Positions 26,661 to 37,671 of a DNA stretch of 64,000 nt are shown piece by piece; position 1 is the first letter of the stretch; each line of letters starts with the position of its first letter. The translations under genes were made by a program, and so were the position numbers. The notes beneath the pieces are model-generated. The model did no database searches. It saw only the letters and a list, made by a program, of their open reading frames with translations, and was not told the origin of the DNA. The DNA comes from Macrostomum hystrix (lineage: Eukaryota > Platyhelminthes > Macrostomidae). The stretch covers positions 5,053,001 to 5,117,000 of the forward strand of contig CATNEN010000033.1 of the NCBI GenBank assembly GCA_950097015.1, read 5' to 3'.

Positions 26661-26908
26661 TAGTGCCCCTTTTGCCTGTCAAACCATGGTGGCGCTGAGA
26701 CACAGTCACTGTCCCAAAGAGTATAACTATACGCCCCTGATCATCATTCTGAGCTAGATTTTTCGGCAATGACTTTTGCAAATCGGCTACCCTGCAAAAC
26801 AATCACCGGCGATAGTACTGTATAAATCAAGTAATGTCATCTATTATAATCTTGTACGAGGTAGATGCAAGCAGATAAATAGGATAGCATTGCAGTTTGT
26901 GTCTGTAC

Positions 26909-28391
26909 TACACTCAGCAAAAACCGCCACGCTAGAGCGAGGGAAACGATTCATCTCAACTCACTACCACAAATGACGCAATGTGCACCTGAGAGAGAGG
27001 TGAAAAACCGCGAATGACGCAATGCACTCTGCTCACCCACCCCGACTCCGTAACCAGAGAAACGAGAGTCAAATTGGGGTGTGTTATTAAATAACAAATG
27101 TTGCTAGTACAAGTTGCTAGTGAGAACTCATACAAAACTGTCAATAGCGCGTGTAGCAACCACGAACCTCAACCAGAGCGGAAACTCGGCGTGGCATTCC
27201 CAAAATTAGGCGCCGCAAGAAATTCTGAGGTAGCTGCTGCCATGCATTGTCATCGCCTGGCGTAGCTCCGCAAGATTCTGGGGCGGGGGCATTTGACGCT
27301 GGATGGTGCGTTTCATGAAATCCCAGACATGCTCAATGGGATTCATGTCAGGTGATCGCGATGGCCACCTCAGAGTTCGCAAGTTCAGTTGCTCCTTCAG
27401 CTGAGCCACAGCGGCAGCTCGGTGCGGCGGGGCGTTGTTGTCCTGGAGAATGCAGTTCTGAACCCCGCCAAATTCAGCATTGACAAAAGGCAGAAGATGC
27501 ATTTGCAGTAAATTAGCGTAGACGCCTGCCGTTACATTTGAGTCCAGAAAGACAAGCTCCGTCTTGGCGTTCAACGTGATCCTCGCCCAAACATGCGCCG
27601 AGGCTGACTGTCCGTCGGTGGCTTGAACGTGCTGTTGCAGCATTTCCTGCCGCGGCTCTCGCCAAAAACGAACGCGACCGTCTGCCTGAAAGAGGCGGAA
27701 GCGGCTCTCATCAGTGAATACGACGCGTCGCCATTGCTGCTGCCTCCAGTGAATTCGCTGCATCGCCCACAGCTCTCGTGTGGCGCAGTGAGCAGGCGTC
27801 AGTCGGGGTCGCTTGCGCATCTTCCGGCAGCGCAGCCCAGCCGCCCAACTTCTCCGTCGAATTGTTTGGGCGCTCAAGATGTTCCCGCGCCTGCTTCTTT
27901 CACCCCAGATGAGTCGAAGCAATCTGGCAGGTAAGGTGGGGTTTCCCCTCACAATTCGCAGCAGTCGCCGATCAGCCTTGCTGTGCTGCGCAGATGACGG
28001 CGCTGGACTCCACGACTTGCGTGCGCGACACTGCCAGTGTCTCTGGACTTCTGCAGAAGGCTGCGAATCGTCGAACGTGATCTGCCGAATTGCCTGGCTA
28101 CTGCTCGGATGGACATTCCGGCCTCAAGCATGCCTATGGCTCGCCATCGTTCACCATCGGTCATGTGGCGGACCATTTTGGAGATAACGAGTAATACTGG
28201 TTACTCGTTAGCTGCATTTTGACTGAGTGTGCTAAATCATCCATTTTGAACTTCGCGATAACCCTTTACCTACCCCACTCTCCCACGGTAGCTCTCCTTG
28301 CAGTCAGGTGCACATTACGTAATTTGCGGCAGTAAGTTGAGATCAACCGTTCCCCTCGCTCTAGGGTGGCGGTTTTTAATGTTGATGAGTA
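26909..28391 (-). mobile_element. Tc1-type DNA transposon with long terminal inverted repeats
   Basis: The left end (about 26909-26993: aaaaccgccacgctagagcg, agggaaacg, ctcaact, aatgtgcacctga) is answered in reverse at about 28300-28391 (tcaggtgcacatt, agttgag, cgttcccctcgctctagggt). The arms are about 75-80 bp and roughly 80 percent alike. TA is present at both outer edges (26909 and 28391), as expected for a Tc1/mariner target. The only gene inside is the transposase on the minus strand. Confidence 0.8.
27206..28176 (-). pseudogene. Tc1-family transposase, one frameshift
   Basis: DD34E-type transposase. The first frame (28176 down to about 27985) carries the helix-turn-helix DNA-binding part (MLEAGMSIRAVARQFGRSRS). 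The second frame (to 27206) carries the catalytic core: first Asp in VVFTDESRFRLF, second Asp in LQDNNAPPHRA, and Glu in SPDMNPIEHVWD, about 34 residues after the second Asp. The second frame is already family-like (RRLLRIVRGNP) just upstream of its first start codon, so the two parts belong to one gene broken by a single missing base near 27985. Residues needed for catalysis are present. Without correction of the frame this copy is unlikely to make active protein. Confidence 0.85.
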
Positions 28392-30890
28392 TACTTTTAG
28401 CATAGCAATACAATGTGTATTCAAGGACAACTTTGGAACAACTTCGGTTGCAATCATTGTGTGCATTGCCATAACTGCAAGTCGTAAAACCAGTTGAGCT
28501 AATTGCAGAATTTGCAAGGTTTTGGTTTTGTTTTTTTCGTTATATATTACAGATTACTACTGAAACTTTAAGTAGAGTGACGCAAATGTTTTTCATAAGA
28601 AAATGTGTTTTTCGGTCAAGCACAGCGAATGAGTGAAGGCATGCAATTGCAAACAGCAACACTGTGGATGGACGATATGGGCCACTCAATAGCTAAAACA
28701 GGCAGACACAACAGCTTCAATTCGACAATTTATTCAGCTTTCTAATCTAATTTATTTCCTTAGAACATAGTTCAGCGAAATTGAGTTTTTTCTTTAAGAA
28801 GACCTGCCGAACTGTAACTGCCCAATTCTACCCAGTGTGTGTAGAACAGCCAATAAGAATAAGTGGTCCGGAAGATGGGATTCTGAAACCGGGTAGTTTT
28901 CTCTCCAGTTTCTAAATATAAGGACTGATAAAGTACTCGACCGAGCACGAGAGCGTGGTGAGGTGATTGGTCAATAATTAGTGTAAAGCGCCGGTTTTAA
29001 AGCAGCAGAAAAGTATATTTAAATCTGAATGAAAACTTGAAAGTGAATCGAATTATAGTGCATTTGAATCATCATCTCTCAGTCACCTCACAGTCCTAGA
29101 ACTGTGAAACGTGGTTGTACTTTCGGAATTCAGCACTTACGAAGGTAACAAAATGTAAAAAAACAGCGCCGATGAAGTGTCTGCCAAGTTGATAAAGTAA
29201 ATTCCATAAAATATGTATTTCGAAATCTAAAGCGAAATGTATACATTCAAGCCAGCTCTGGAAATCAAGAGCTTTTAAAGTTTTGATTGCGATTGTGACT
29301 ATGACTGTGATCTGGGAAACGCCGAAAATAAATACGAGTACGGGCTCGTAAATATAGCCCGTGCAGTGCACTGGCTGCAAAGAATGAATTTTAACTTTCA
29401 CGATGCCTATTCAAGCTTGTTTACGACAGTAATTTTCTCACTGCAAAGTGCACACTCGGCCATAGCATGAGCCACAGCCTAGCGTGAACCTCCAAAGACC
29501 CCAAAATACGCCCATCAGTCTGGAGGGGGGTTGGGTCTGGGTCGGGGTAGAGCAGAACTTTATCGATCCATAAAAACTGGGGGGGTTTAAAATACACTAT
29601 CCAGTCTAGCCTACAACTCACCCCTCTTTTAATCCTCACCCCTCCTCTCCTGTTCAAACCTCTATCTTTTCCTATTGGCTTCTATTTGAACGGGTTGGGC
29701 GTGAGGGCCAACATCGATCGGTCGCGATTTGCTCTCTAGAATTAAAAGGAAACAAGCAGTGCTTCCTTAGAGCTATTTGCTTACTTACGAACCGTTCAAG
29801 GCCGCCCTTAGCAGTGAGATAGGAGTAAAAATCGTGCAGTGCTAGCAGGAGCCAGCCTATTTTTTGTTTTGCTCGGTCATGATTTCTGGCATCTGTTCCC
29901 TCTTTGAACCATTTTGGCAGATAATTGGCGAGCTTTCTTAGCTGTTCGCTCCTAAAATTTACATAAATTTTTATCCGACTTTCAGAATCAGACTGCAGTG
30001 CGTATTAATGAAAAATCTGCATGAAATGTGTTTAGTTAGCTACCCAGCGAACGAACGGGAAATAGTGTTGAAAACTCAATTGGCTTAGGTTAATCCTCAA
30101 TTATGATAACCCTCTCTGCATCTCTGCATTGACCCAGGTCACTCGATTCAGCTCAGTCAAAGATCTAAGCAAGGCTTCCAAACACAGCCCACGGGCAACT
30201 GCTAGATCGAGCTGTCCTCACAATATTTAACCAAAGTCAACAACGTTCAAATAATAAACGGTAAGTTAATTGTATCTGCTCATCTGTTAGTCGATACAAT
30301 CTAATATGTTAGTTATGTTTTGTTATTATTAATGGCACTTAGATTTCACAATTATGTTAGTTATAATAATTAGATAGATGGTATAAAGTCGCTAGGTGTT
30401 GGCAGATGAAATTAAAAATTAAAATGAGACTATAAATACGAAATATAGTATCTAGTATAACGGCAAGTTTTTGTAATTAGTTATTTAACAGCTGAATGCA
30501 AACGAAACGGCATTCTTTTCGAATTGTTCGTTAAACTGTTTTTGTGAGAATTTATGTTTCAAATTGATGCGAAAACATTGGGAAATCATTTTGAAAAAAT
30601 GGGAAACAATTAAACAATCGGAAACAATTATATAATAAGAAAATTTTCCAGGGGTTGTTAAGGAATGAATAACTCACTGGCTATGTTGAGGTTTCCTTTG
30701 CGATATTATTTTTCAAATGGATTTGAATTCGCGTATCCACGGAGATGATTAATATGACGTAATATCAACGATAAACAACGATAAACAACGATAACGATGT
30801 AACTAAGTCGCTAGAGCGAGAAGCAGAAGGGAACGCAAGAAGGTGAATATATTTGCGAGGGGCTGGGCCTCGCGCACTTGTTAAGTGGGG
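28392..30890. other. intergenic, nothing recognised
   Basis: Unique, moderately AT-rich sequence without a gene or tandem repeat that I can support. At 30763-30795 there is a short run of 'ataacaacgataa' units. Part of 30750-30890 may belong to the LTR described next. Confidence 0.4.
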
Positions 30891-31016
30891 TACAGAAAAG
30901 TCTATGGCTGCTTAAGCAGCGGCATCGGTCAGAACAGTCTATGGCTGCTTAAGCAGCGGCATCGGTCAACTAACAACAAAGATAGTTTAAGTACGAGTAC
31001 AACATTTCTCCCTGAT
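30891..31016 (-). repeat. candidate 3' LTR edge with polypurine tract and 37-bp tandem duplication
   Basis: Read on the minus strand, the integrase stop is followed by the purine-rich run gatcagggagaaa (31016-31005), then TGTTGTACTCG, a plausible LTR start. Inside lies a twofold tandem repeat of 37 bp (30900-30968) centred on the palindrome gctgcttaagcagc. The far LTR end was not found. Confidence 0.4.
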
Positions 31017-31033
31017 CTCAAGATCAAAAGAGA

Positions 31034-31693
31034 TTAAGCTTCGTAGCGGACTGGTGCCGACCTCTCGCGACTTGACCGCCGGGGTTCGCCGTTCCGCTCA
31101 ACGGCTCGCTCTACTCCAGGCGGCTGTGGTTGCGAGCCTGGGGCCGGCCGGACGTCAGCAATGTGACGGGGAAGCCCATCGACCTCCACTGTAGCCCCTT
31201 GTCTCTGGCCTGTCACGCGCCCCCTTGGCCACTCGTCGGTACACCTGACTGCCGGCGGCTTGACGAACACTTCCGTTCCGACCGGCAGGGCAGGGTTTGA
31301 CTCCAGTGTCTCAGAGGCCTCGGGGAGAGCCAACATGGGCGGTTTCCAGTCGTAAGTGCTGAGCATTCTGCTGGGCACGCTGCACTCCCGAGTACCATCC
31401 TTCGGAGCCATGTTGTACCAGAATACCATGTCCAGCACGTCCTTGCCGGTTCTGGATGCCATCCGCTTGATCGTCCGATGATTTCGCTCGACTATCCCGT
31501 TGGCCGACGGCCGGTGAGCGCAGCGGAAGAGGAGTTGCACTCCCCATGCTTCGCAGAATGCACGCACCTCGGCAGAGCGGAAGGTCGCCGAGTTGTCCAG
31601 AAGCAGCTGCCAGGGTGGGCCCCGCTCTCGGAAGACTTGCACGAGTGTCCCTATGATCGAAGCTGTCCGCTCGTCTGGGAGTAAATCTTGGCT
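31034..31693 (-). pseudogene. LTR-retroelement integrase, C-terminal half
   Basis: Minus-strand frame of about 210 residues with the integrase core pattern LLLDNSATFRS (second Asp) ... NGIVERNHRTIKRM (catalytic Glu), spaced as in D,D-35-E. A C-terminal segment with GTEVFVKPP and a basic tail follows. The N-terminal zinc finger and first Asp are missing: the frame stays open leftwards in protein terms only to about 31693, where Helitron-like minisatellite sequence begins. It is therefore a pol remnant, probably of a Gypsy/Ty3-like or related LTR element. The class was not tested. Confidence 0.75.
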
Positions 31694-32368
31694 AACCCAG
31701 CGTTTGAAAAATCAACGTCAACTGGGGAGTCATCATCAAAATGGGGATCAAGGTGAACTGGGGGATAATCGTCAACTGGAGGATCTTTGTCAACTGGGGG
31801 ATCGTTGTGAACTGGGGGATCATTGTCAACTAGGGGGTAAATGGTCAACTGGGGGATAATTGTCAACTGAGGAATCATCATCAAATGGGGGATCATGGTC
31901 AACTTGGGGATCATTGTCAACTGGGTGATCATCATCAACTGGGGATCATCATCAACTGGGGGATCATCATCAACTGGGGGATCATTGTGAACTGGGGGAT
32001 AATTGTCAACTGGGGGATGATTGTCAACTGGGGATCATCATCAACTGTGGGATCATCATCAACTGGGGGATCATTGTCAACTGGGGGATCATTGTGAACT
32101 GGGGGATCTTTGTCAACTGGGGGATCATTGTCAACTGTGGGATCATTGTCAACTGGGGGATCATTGTCAACTGGGGGATCGTTGTCAACTGGGGGTTCAT
32201 TGTCAACTGGGGGATCATTGTCAACTGGGGGATCATTGTCAACTGGGGGTTCATTGTCAACTGGGGGTTCATTGTAGCTTTAAAAAGCTGTAAATTCAGC
32301 TGCTAAAAAGTATATACTAGACGAATTAAAAGTATTTCTGCTCCCCGAAGGGGGGCAAAACTTGCTAG
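31694..32368 (+). mobile_element. Helitron-like non-autonomous element, copy 1 (5'-truncated)
   Basis: It starts with one unit of the 23-bp repeat found in copy 2 (ggctaacccagcgtttga), runs through an 18-bp minisatellite (31715-32275), then agctttaaaaagctg and a terminal segment. It ends with a short hairpin ctccccgaaggggg (32341-32354), about 10 bases, and CTAG (32365-32368) followed by T. A hairpin just inside a CTAG terminus is the known 3' signature of Helitrons. No Rep/helicase is present. Confidence 0.6.
31715..32275 (+). repeat. 18-bp minisatellite, first array
   Basis: About 31 units of aactgggggatcattgtc with catcatc, tgtgggatc and ggttcattgtc variants. The same array type recurs at 33720-34460. 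The length of 18 keeps all six frames open, which explains the long frames over it. Confidence 0.95.
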
Positions 32369-33104
32369 TCTAATATACTAAAATGAAATGGTTTGTTACT
32401 TGGTTGTAATTGATTTTATCCCGAACGGCTCAACCGATTTTCACCATTTCTTCACTAAAAGATGCCAAATATGGGGACACATATACACGTATTTTTATTA
32501 AGCTTAATTCCATTGCCAAGGGGATTAAATATTCGAAAAACTGTTTTAGATAGGATTTTTAATGCATTACATCAGAGCCAGTTTTGTCAACGTGCATACC
32601 ACTGCCAATTTAAATGATTGCATTAGGACCAGTTTTGTTAAAAGTGAGTACACTGATAATAATTTCACTGTGTCAACCCCACTGGCGAGACAGTCAGTGC
32701 GAATATATAAATAGATTACATCACAGCTTTTCTCACCCATGTCAGAATTTAACTGACTGCCGCTGAATTGGAATTGCATCGCAACTTGCGCAACACCCCC
32801 TAGCTGACTGAGTTAGAAGCCTGCACGATCTGGACAGAACCTAAGTGTACTCTATTTGTACAAAGCCAGAACTTTGAGAATTCATTTTATAAGGCTACCT
32901 TTTGCAATCCAATCCAAGTCGGAGTTGCCAATGTTCAGGCTCTAGGAATAGGTTAGGCTAGGCTAGGCGAAGTGTCCTTGGTTCGACTCTGCACTGCGTA
33001 AAATATTTAAACGAATTGTCAGTCAGTAGTGATAGATGCAAAGCAATTTTTTAAATTTTATTTTGAAAATAAAGGGAAAACTTTTAATTCACTTCTGCAT
33101 AGCA

Positions 33105-33710
33105 AAACCAGAGTTTGAATCATGGCTAAACCAGAGTTTGAATCATGGCTAAACCAGAGCTTGAATCATGGCAAAACCAGAGCTTGAATCATGGCTAAAC
33201 CAGAGCTTGAATCATGGCTAAACCAGAGTTTGAATCATGGCTAAACCAGAGCTTAAATCATGGCTAAACCAGAGTTTGAATCATGGCTAAACCAGCGTTT
33301 GAATCATGGCTTAAAACCAGAGTTTGAATAATAGCCAACCAGAGTTTGAATCACGGCTAAACCAGAGTTAGAATCATGGCAAAACCAGAGTTTGAAATTG
33401 CTAAACCAGAGTTTCAATCAGGGCTAACCCAGCGTTTGAATCATGGCTAAACCAGAGCTTGAATCATGGCTAAACCAGAGCTTGAATCATGGCTAAAGCA
33501 GAGTTTGAATCATGGCTAAACCAGAGCTTGAATCATGGCTAAACCAGAGCTTGAATCATGGCAAAACCAGAGTTTGAATCATAGCCAACCAGAGTTTGAA
33601 TCATAGTCAACCAGAGTCTGAATCATGGCAAAACGAGAGTTTGAATCATAGCCCACCAGGGTTTAAAACATGGCGAAATCTGAGTTTGAATCTTGGCTAA
33701 CCCAGCGTTT
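33105..33710 (+). repeat. 23-bp minisatellite
   Basis: About 26 copies of atggctaaaccagagtttga plus atc. It runs without a gap into the 18-bp array, through the junction segment gcgtttgaaaaatcaacgtc that copy 1 shares. Confidence 0.93.
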
Positions 33711-33719
33711 GAAAAATCA

Positions 33720-34460
33720 ACGTCAACTGGGGAGTCATCATCAAAATGGGGATCATGGTAAACTGGGGGGATAATCGTCAACTGGGGGATCATGGTAAAC
33801 TGGGGGATAATTGTCAACTGGGGAATCATCATCAAATGGGGGATCATGGTCAACTTGGGGATCATTGTCAACTGGGGGATCATCATCAACTGGGGGATTA
33901 TCATCAACTCGGGGATCTTTGTCAACTGGGGGATCATTGTCAACTGTGGGATCATTGTCAACTGGGGGATCATTGTCAACTGGTGGATCGTTGTCAACTG
34001 GGGGTTCATTGTCAACTGGGTGATCATCATCAACTGGGGGATCATTGTCAACTGGGGGAACATTGTCAACTGGAGGAACATTGTTAACTGGGGATCATCA
34101 TCAATGGGGAGTCATCATCAACTGGGGGATCATTGTTAACTGGAGGATCTTTGTCAACTGGGGGATCATTGTCAACTGGGGATCATTGTCAACTGTGGGA
34201 TCATTGTCAACTGGGGGATCATCATCAACTGGGGGATCATTGTCAACTGGGGGTTCATTGTCAACTGTGGGATCATTGTCAACTGGGGGTTCATTGTCAA
34301 CTGGGGGATCATTGTCAACTGGGGGATCATTGTCAACTGGGGGATCATTGTCAACTGGGGGATCATTGTCAACTGGGGGATCATTGTCAACTGGGGGATC
34401 ATCATCAACTGGGAGATTATCAGCAACGGGGGGATCATTGTCAACTGGGGGTTCATTGTA
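33720..34460 (+). repeat. 18-bp minisatellite, second array
   Basis: About 41 units of the same 18-base repeat as 31715-32275, opening with the same variant series (ggggagtcatcatcaaaatg) and closing with the same gggttcattgtagc. Confidence 0.95.
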
Positions 34461-34589
34461 GCTTTAAAAAGCTGTAAATTCAGCTGCTAAAAAGTATATA
34501 CTAGACGAATTAAAAGTATTTTTGCCCCCGAAGGGGAGAAAAAGTATTTCGCTATTTCAGCTCTGCGGGCCACGGCATGGCGAAGACAG

Positions 34590-34727
34590 CTGACTAATAA
34601 CTACATTATGATTGACTAATAACTGCATTATGATTGACTAATAGCTGCATTATGATTGACTAATAGCTGCATTATGATTGACCAATAACTCCATTATGAT
34701 TGACTAATAACTGCATTATGATTGTGC
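34590..34727 (+). repeat. 22-bp tandem repeat
   Basis: Six copies of tgactaataactgcattatg plus at, with small changes. Confidence 0.9.
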
Positions 34728-36040
34728 ACTTTTGTTTGACTATGCTATGCTTTGTGAAATATTCACTATGATTAATGATAACAGCCTTACCTAACATCCT
34801 TATGTAAATATATTGTGAAAAAGATGTTTCAGTAAAGCCAATACCGTAAAAAATTCTGACGTGAATATTTCTACTGACAGTAGAGTAACAGACATCAGGA
34901 TGTAAATGTGTTATTTTAATAAGTCCACACAGTGGAGAGTGTAGACATAAGTTTCTTTTATGTGTTCATCTGCGTGTTTATCAATCTGTCTAGCAGTCTA
35001 GCAGCCTGTCAATGTATCTTTCAACTAACTGTCATACAAATCTGTCATACTGTCATGCAGATCTGTCATCTGTCATACAAACTGATTTCGACACAGCTGC
35101 GAAGCTGATTTAGGCACAGCTGATTTATGCATAGCTGCGAAACTTATTTGAATCAAACTGGTTGAATCAGCCATTGATATTAGCTAATACACATTGCAAA
35201 CTATCAAGATGGGATCTGATTTGAAATGTACTCGTATTCAAAAAGGGATTTGATTTAAAGTGGGATTTGACAATGCGAAAGAGGCATGTGAGAAAAGAGA
35301 AGTTTGCTGAGGAGTGACTAGAAAGGAGAAAGGGAAATAATGTGAAAATTGAGCAATGAAACTATAGAATATAAAATCAAAGGAGAAAAGGCAGAACTGA
35401 GCTTCTGAGATTGGATTTAAACTGGAACAGCATAGGACAACAATTTATTGCCGTAGATATTGTTTGATATATCTACAAGCAGAATGGGATCTGATTGAAA
35501 ATGGGATCTGATTGAAAATAGGATATGATTCAAATTGGGATTTGATGAGAATGAGTACCTCTGAGTTCTGCAAATGTATGAAATTTCAGATCAGCAGATC
35601 TGTAAGTCTTTAAGACCGATTATCGCTAGCTGACAAACTGACAGTTTGTGACAATACCGAGTATCCTCAATTCTTGAAATGCGCCTTCTCTGTTCTATGC
35701 AGTGTATTTTAAATGGCATGAAAGTTTGCAACGAAATGAATCAATTTTTCCTTCATGTACTTTGATTATAATACTTCTCAGTGCAACAAATAATCACTGT
35801 GAGATCTGCAAATAGTATGCTATTGTCACTCAGAGATTAGCCAATATCTCCCAGTTTAGCAAGTAGTAATCCTCAGCTCTTGAAATGCGCCTTCTCTGTT
35901 CTATGCAGTGTATTTTAAATCGCATGAAAGTTTGCAACGAAATGGTTCCCCTGGCGTGAATCAATTTTCCCTTCCTGTACTTTGATTATAATACTGTGTT
36001 AATCCAAGCGAAAAAATGAGTCTGTAGTAATCGTAAATGT
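34728..36040. other. AT-rich DNA with dispersed and local duplications
   Basis: No gene found. 35165-35340 recurs in diverged form at 38355-38545 (landmarks agccattgatattagcta, then gatttgacaatg, then agaaaagagaagt.tgctgagga). A ~110-bp block at about 35660-35775 is repeated at about 35875-35995 (gaaatgcgccttctctgttc, then atgaaagtttgcaacgaaat). Confidence 0.55.
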
Positions 36041-36059
36041 AAGAGAGTAATAAAAATCG

Positions 36060-36262
36060 TGCAAATTAATTAACTTATTTGTCTTAAATATAATAGATAG
36101 GTTTAACGCTTTCGTGAAAATTAATTTATTTTCTTAAATATAATAGATCGGTTTAACGCTTTCGTGAAAATTAATTTATTTTCTTAAATATAATACTCGT
36201 ATATCGGTTTAACGCTTTCGTGAAAATTAATTTATTGTCTTAAATATAATAGATCGGTTTAA
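36060..36262 (+). repeat. 50-bp tandem repeat at the 3' side of the CCHC gene
   Basis: Four copies of a unit holding taatagatcggtttaacgct, then ttcgtgaaaattaattta. The last copy overlaps the stop and poly-A signal of the minus-strand CCHC gene, so the array probably grew from that gene's 3' end. Confidence 0.9.
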
Positions 36263-36743
36263 CGCTTAAGTTTGCTGTTGTTGCTGCTGCTGCTGCTGCT
36301 CCGCTGCTCCTGTTGTTCCGGCTGCTTCTGCTGCTGCTGCCCCTGCTGCTGCTCTTCCTGTTGCTTCTGCAGGCGCAAATTTTCCAGTCGTTCTTGCAGT
36401 CTTCGTTCCTGTTGTTCCTGGCGCATTTTTTCTTGCTGCTGCTGCCGTTGCTCGGCGACGGCGGGGCAGCGTGCGACGCGGTGAGGTCCACCGCAGAGGT
36501 AACACGAGACTGTGTGAATTGAGTGTTAAGAATGTTGCAATGAGTGTTAGAATTGTACCAAGTTTAATGTCTAACTGAATGCCTGACGGAAGGACTTAGT
36601 GAAAATAAATGACCAAGTAAGGCAGATGTATAGAATTATAGGCAGACACAATGTTACTTACTTGGTCCTCTGCGGTGGCCCCTTCGACCGCGACGTCCGC
36701 CGCCGCCGCCGCCGCCGGCGTAGTAGTTGTGGTTGATTTTCAT
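36259..36743 (-). CDS. RGG / zinc-knuckle / Gln-rich small protein, two exons
   Basis: Not matched to a named family. Exon 1 (36743-36662) reads MKINHNYYAGGGGGGG, then RRGRRGHRRGP, an Arg/Gly-rich RNA-binding-like tract. It ends at a GTAAGT donor. Exon 2 (36509-36259) follows an ACACAG acceptor and starts ISCYLCGGPHRVARCP, a zinc knuckle spaced Cys-X2-Cys-X3-His-X4-Cys, one residue shorter than the usual CX2CX4HX4C. A ~60-residue Gln/Glu/Arg-rich helical stretch and the end SSNNSKLKR follow. Lengths (82+251) join in phase to 110 residues, and AATAAA lies about 20 bp after the stop. RGG plus zinc knuckle suggests single-strand nucleic-acid binding (inference). It is arranged head-to-head with the OB-fold gene 595 bp away. 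Confidence 0.7.
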
Positions 36744-37338
36744 GGTTGTGGGGCTATTCAATGTTGTACGTCATATAAATACACTCCGCCGTAAGGGCTG
36801 GATTTTAACTTAACCAGTGCTCAAAACCCTGCAGATTAGCTTGGTCCATTCTGATTGGCTTACAGCTGTTAGGCAGTCCAAAGTTGTCTCATCCAGTTTG
36901 CGTCTTGAAGTTTTTTTGTATCGTCTAGACGTTACGTTGTAGTTGAGGTAGGACAGCTTAATGCTGTGTGATTTGAGATTGGTGTATACAGTGGGTGTTG
37001 TTCTGCCATTTTGACTGGCTTAGCCTTATCAGTTCATTAGGGTTTGGTTAATATCAAAGCTGTTTCTGATTGGTCAGCAGCTTTTGGGCCCACTCCTCAC
37101 TTATGTTATTGGGGTGGTGGATTTGAGGGGTCTGGAAGCCAGAGGAGGTTGCCACAGCCAATTGAAAGTGGCGTGAGTCATCGCACTTTTAAGTGCACGG
37201 TGGGTTGTTATTTTGAAATGAATATAGAGATATAATGCGACAGCGACTTTTATATCAAACTAAACAGCCCTATCTAAGTGCAAAATTTTTGTTCTGTCAT
37301 TTCCTAGACTTTTCTGTTTACTTAATAGCAAACGAACG
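36744..37338. promoter_or_regulatory. shared divergent promoter region
   Basis: 595 bp separate two oppositely oriented start codons. A TATA-like gtatttatatg (minus strand, about 36772-36782) lies about 30 bp before the CCHC start. CCAAT-type boxes are present (attgg/ccaat at about 36855, 37055, 37110 and 37158). No functional evidence beyond position. Confidence 0.45.
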
Positions 37339-37671
37339 ATGGAGTCGCCTGCCGGACAAGCCAAGAAGAGCAAAATGTGCGTATCTGCTCTGCTTCCGGG
37401 CCTGATGGAGGTTGCTGTCGTCGGCCTGGTGACGATGCTGACGACCATCAAGGACTTTGTCGGCAAGGACGGACCGGGCCAAGTGTTCTCCTTCGTCTTA
37501 AGTGATGACACGGTGGACATTCGAGTGAGCGTGTTTGGCACAGATCTGAGGCCACTTCTGGACGTCTGCCAAGCCGACGAGGCCGTGCGCATAACCGGAT
37601 TCAGAGGTTCTTCCACGATAAAATGGAGGGTATGCAGCCATGGTCTGAAGCGGCCTAATCGCAGACCTTAA
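37339..37671 (+). CDS. small OB-fold, RPA70-like single-strand DNA-binding protein
   Basis: A single-exon frame of 110 residues. The core GQVFSFVLSDDTVDIRVSVF, followed by LLDVCQADEAVRITGFRG, follows the pattern of an OB-fold strand set as in RPA70 DNA-binding domains (family form: GxxFxxxLxDxxGxIRxxxFN). Only one OB fold is present, against four in RPA70, so this is not the housekeeping subunit. The N-terminus (MESPAGQAKKSK) is short and basic; the C-terminus is Arg-rich. AATAAA lies 480 bp downstream. RPA-like OB proteins are carried by some Helitrons, and Helitron-type ends lie on both sides at a distance, so cargo status is possible (inference). Confidence 0.6.
   Translation: MESPAGQAKKSKMCVSALLPGLMEVAVVGLVTMLTTIKDFVGKDGPGQVFSFVLSDDTVDIRVSVFGTDLRPLLDVCQADEAVRITGFRGSSTIKWRVCSHGLKRPNRRP

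Larger units (their letters stand above)
32369..34540 (+). mobile_element. Helitron-like non-autonomous element, copy 2
   Basis: It begins TCTAATATACTAAAATG at 32369, directly after the CTAG end of copy 1. The motif atcccgaacggctcaaccga at about 32420 is of the kind often found near Helitron 5' ends. Next come ~650 bp of unique sequence, a 23-bp minisatellite, the 18-bp minisatellite, then the same agctttaaaaagctg segment as copy 1 and a changed hairpin (gcccccgaaggggag, ~34525). The CTAG end is not found here, so the 3' tip is lost or altered. Confidence 0.5.

Noticed and set aside
27623-28222. Plus-strand frames over the Tc1 element
   Set aside because: Antisense to a clear transposase with all catalytic motifs.
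32940-33005. Possible tRNA or SINE head (ggttcgactctgca)
   Set aside because: A B-box-like match alone; no cloverleaf or A box could be drawn.
31651-34477. Many open frames of 70-150 residues
   Set aside because: Products of the 18-bp minisatellite, whose length keeps every frame open.
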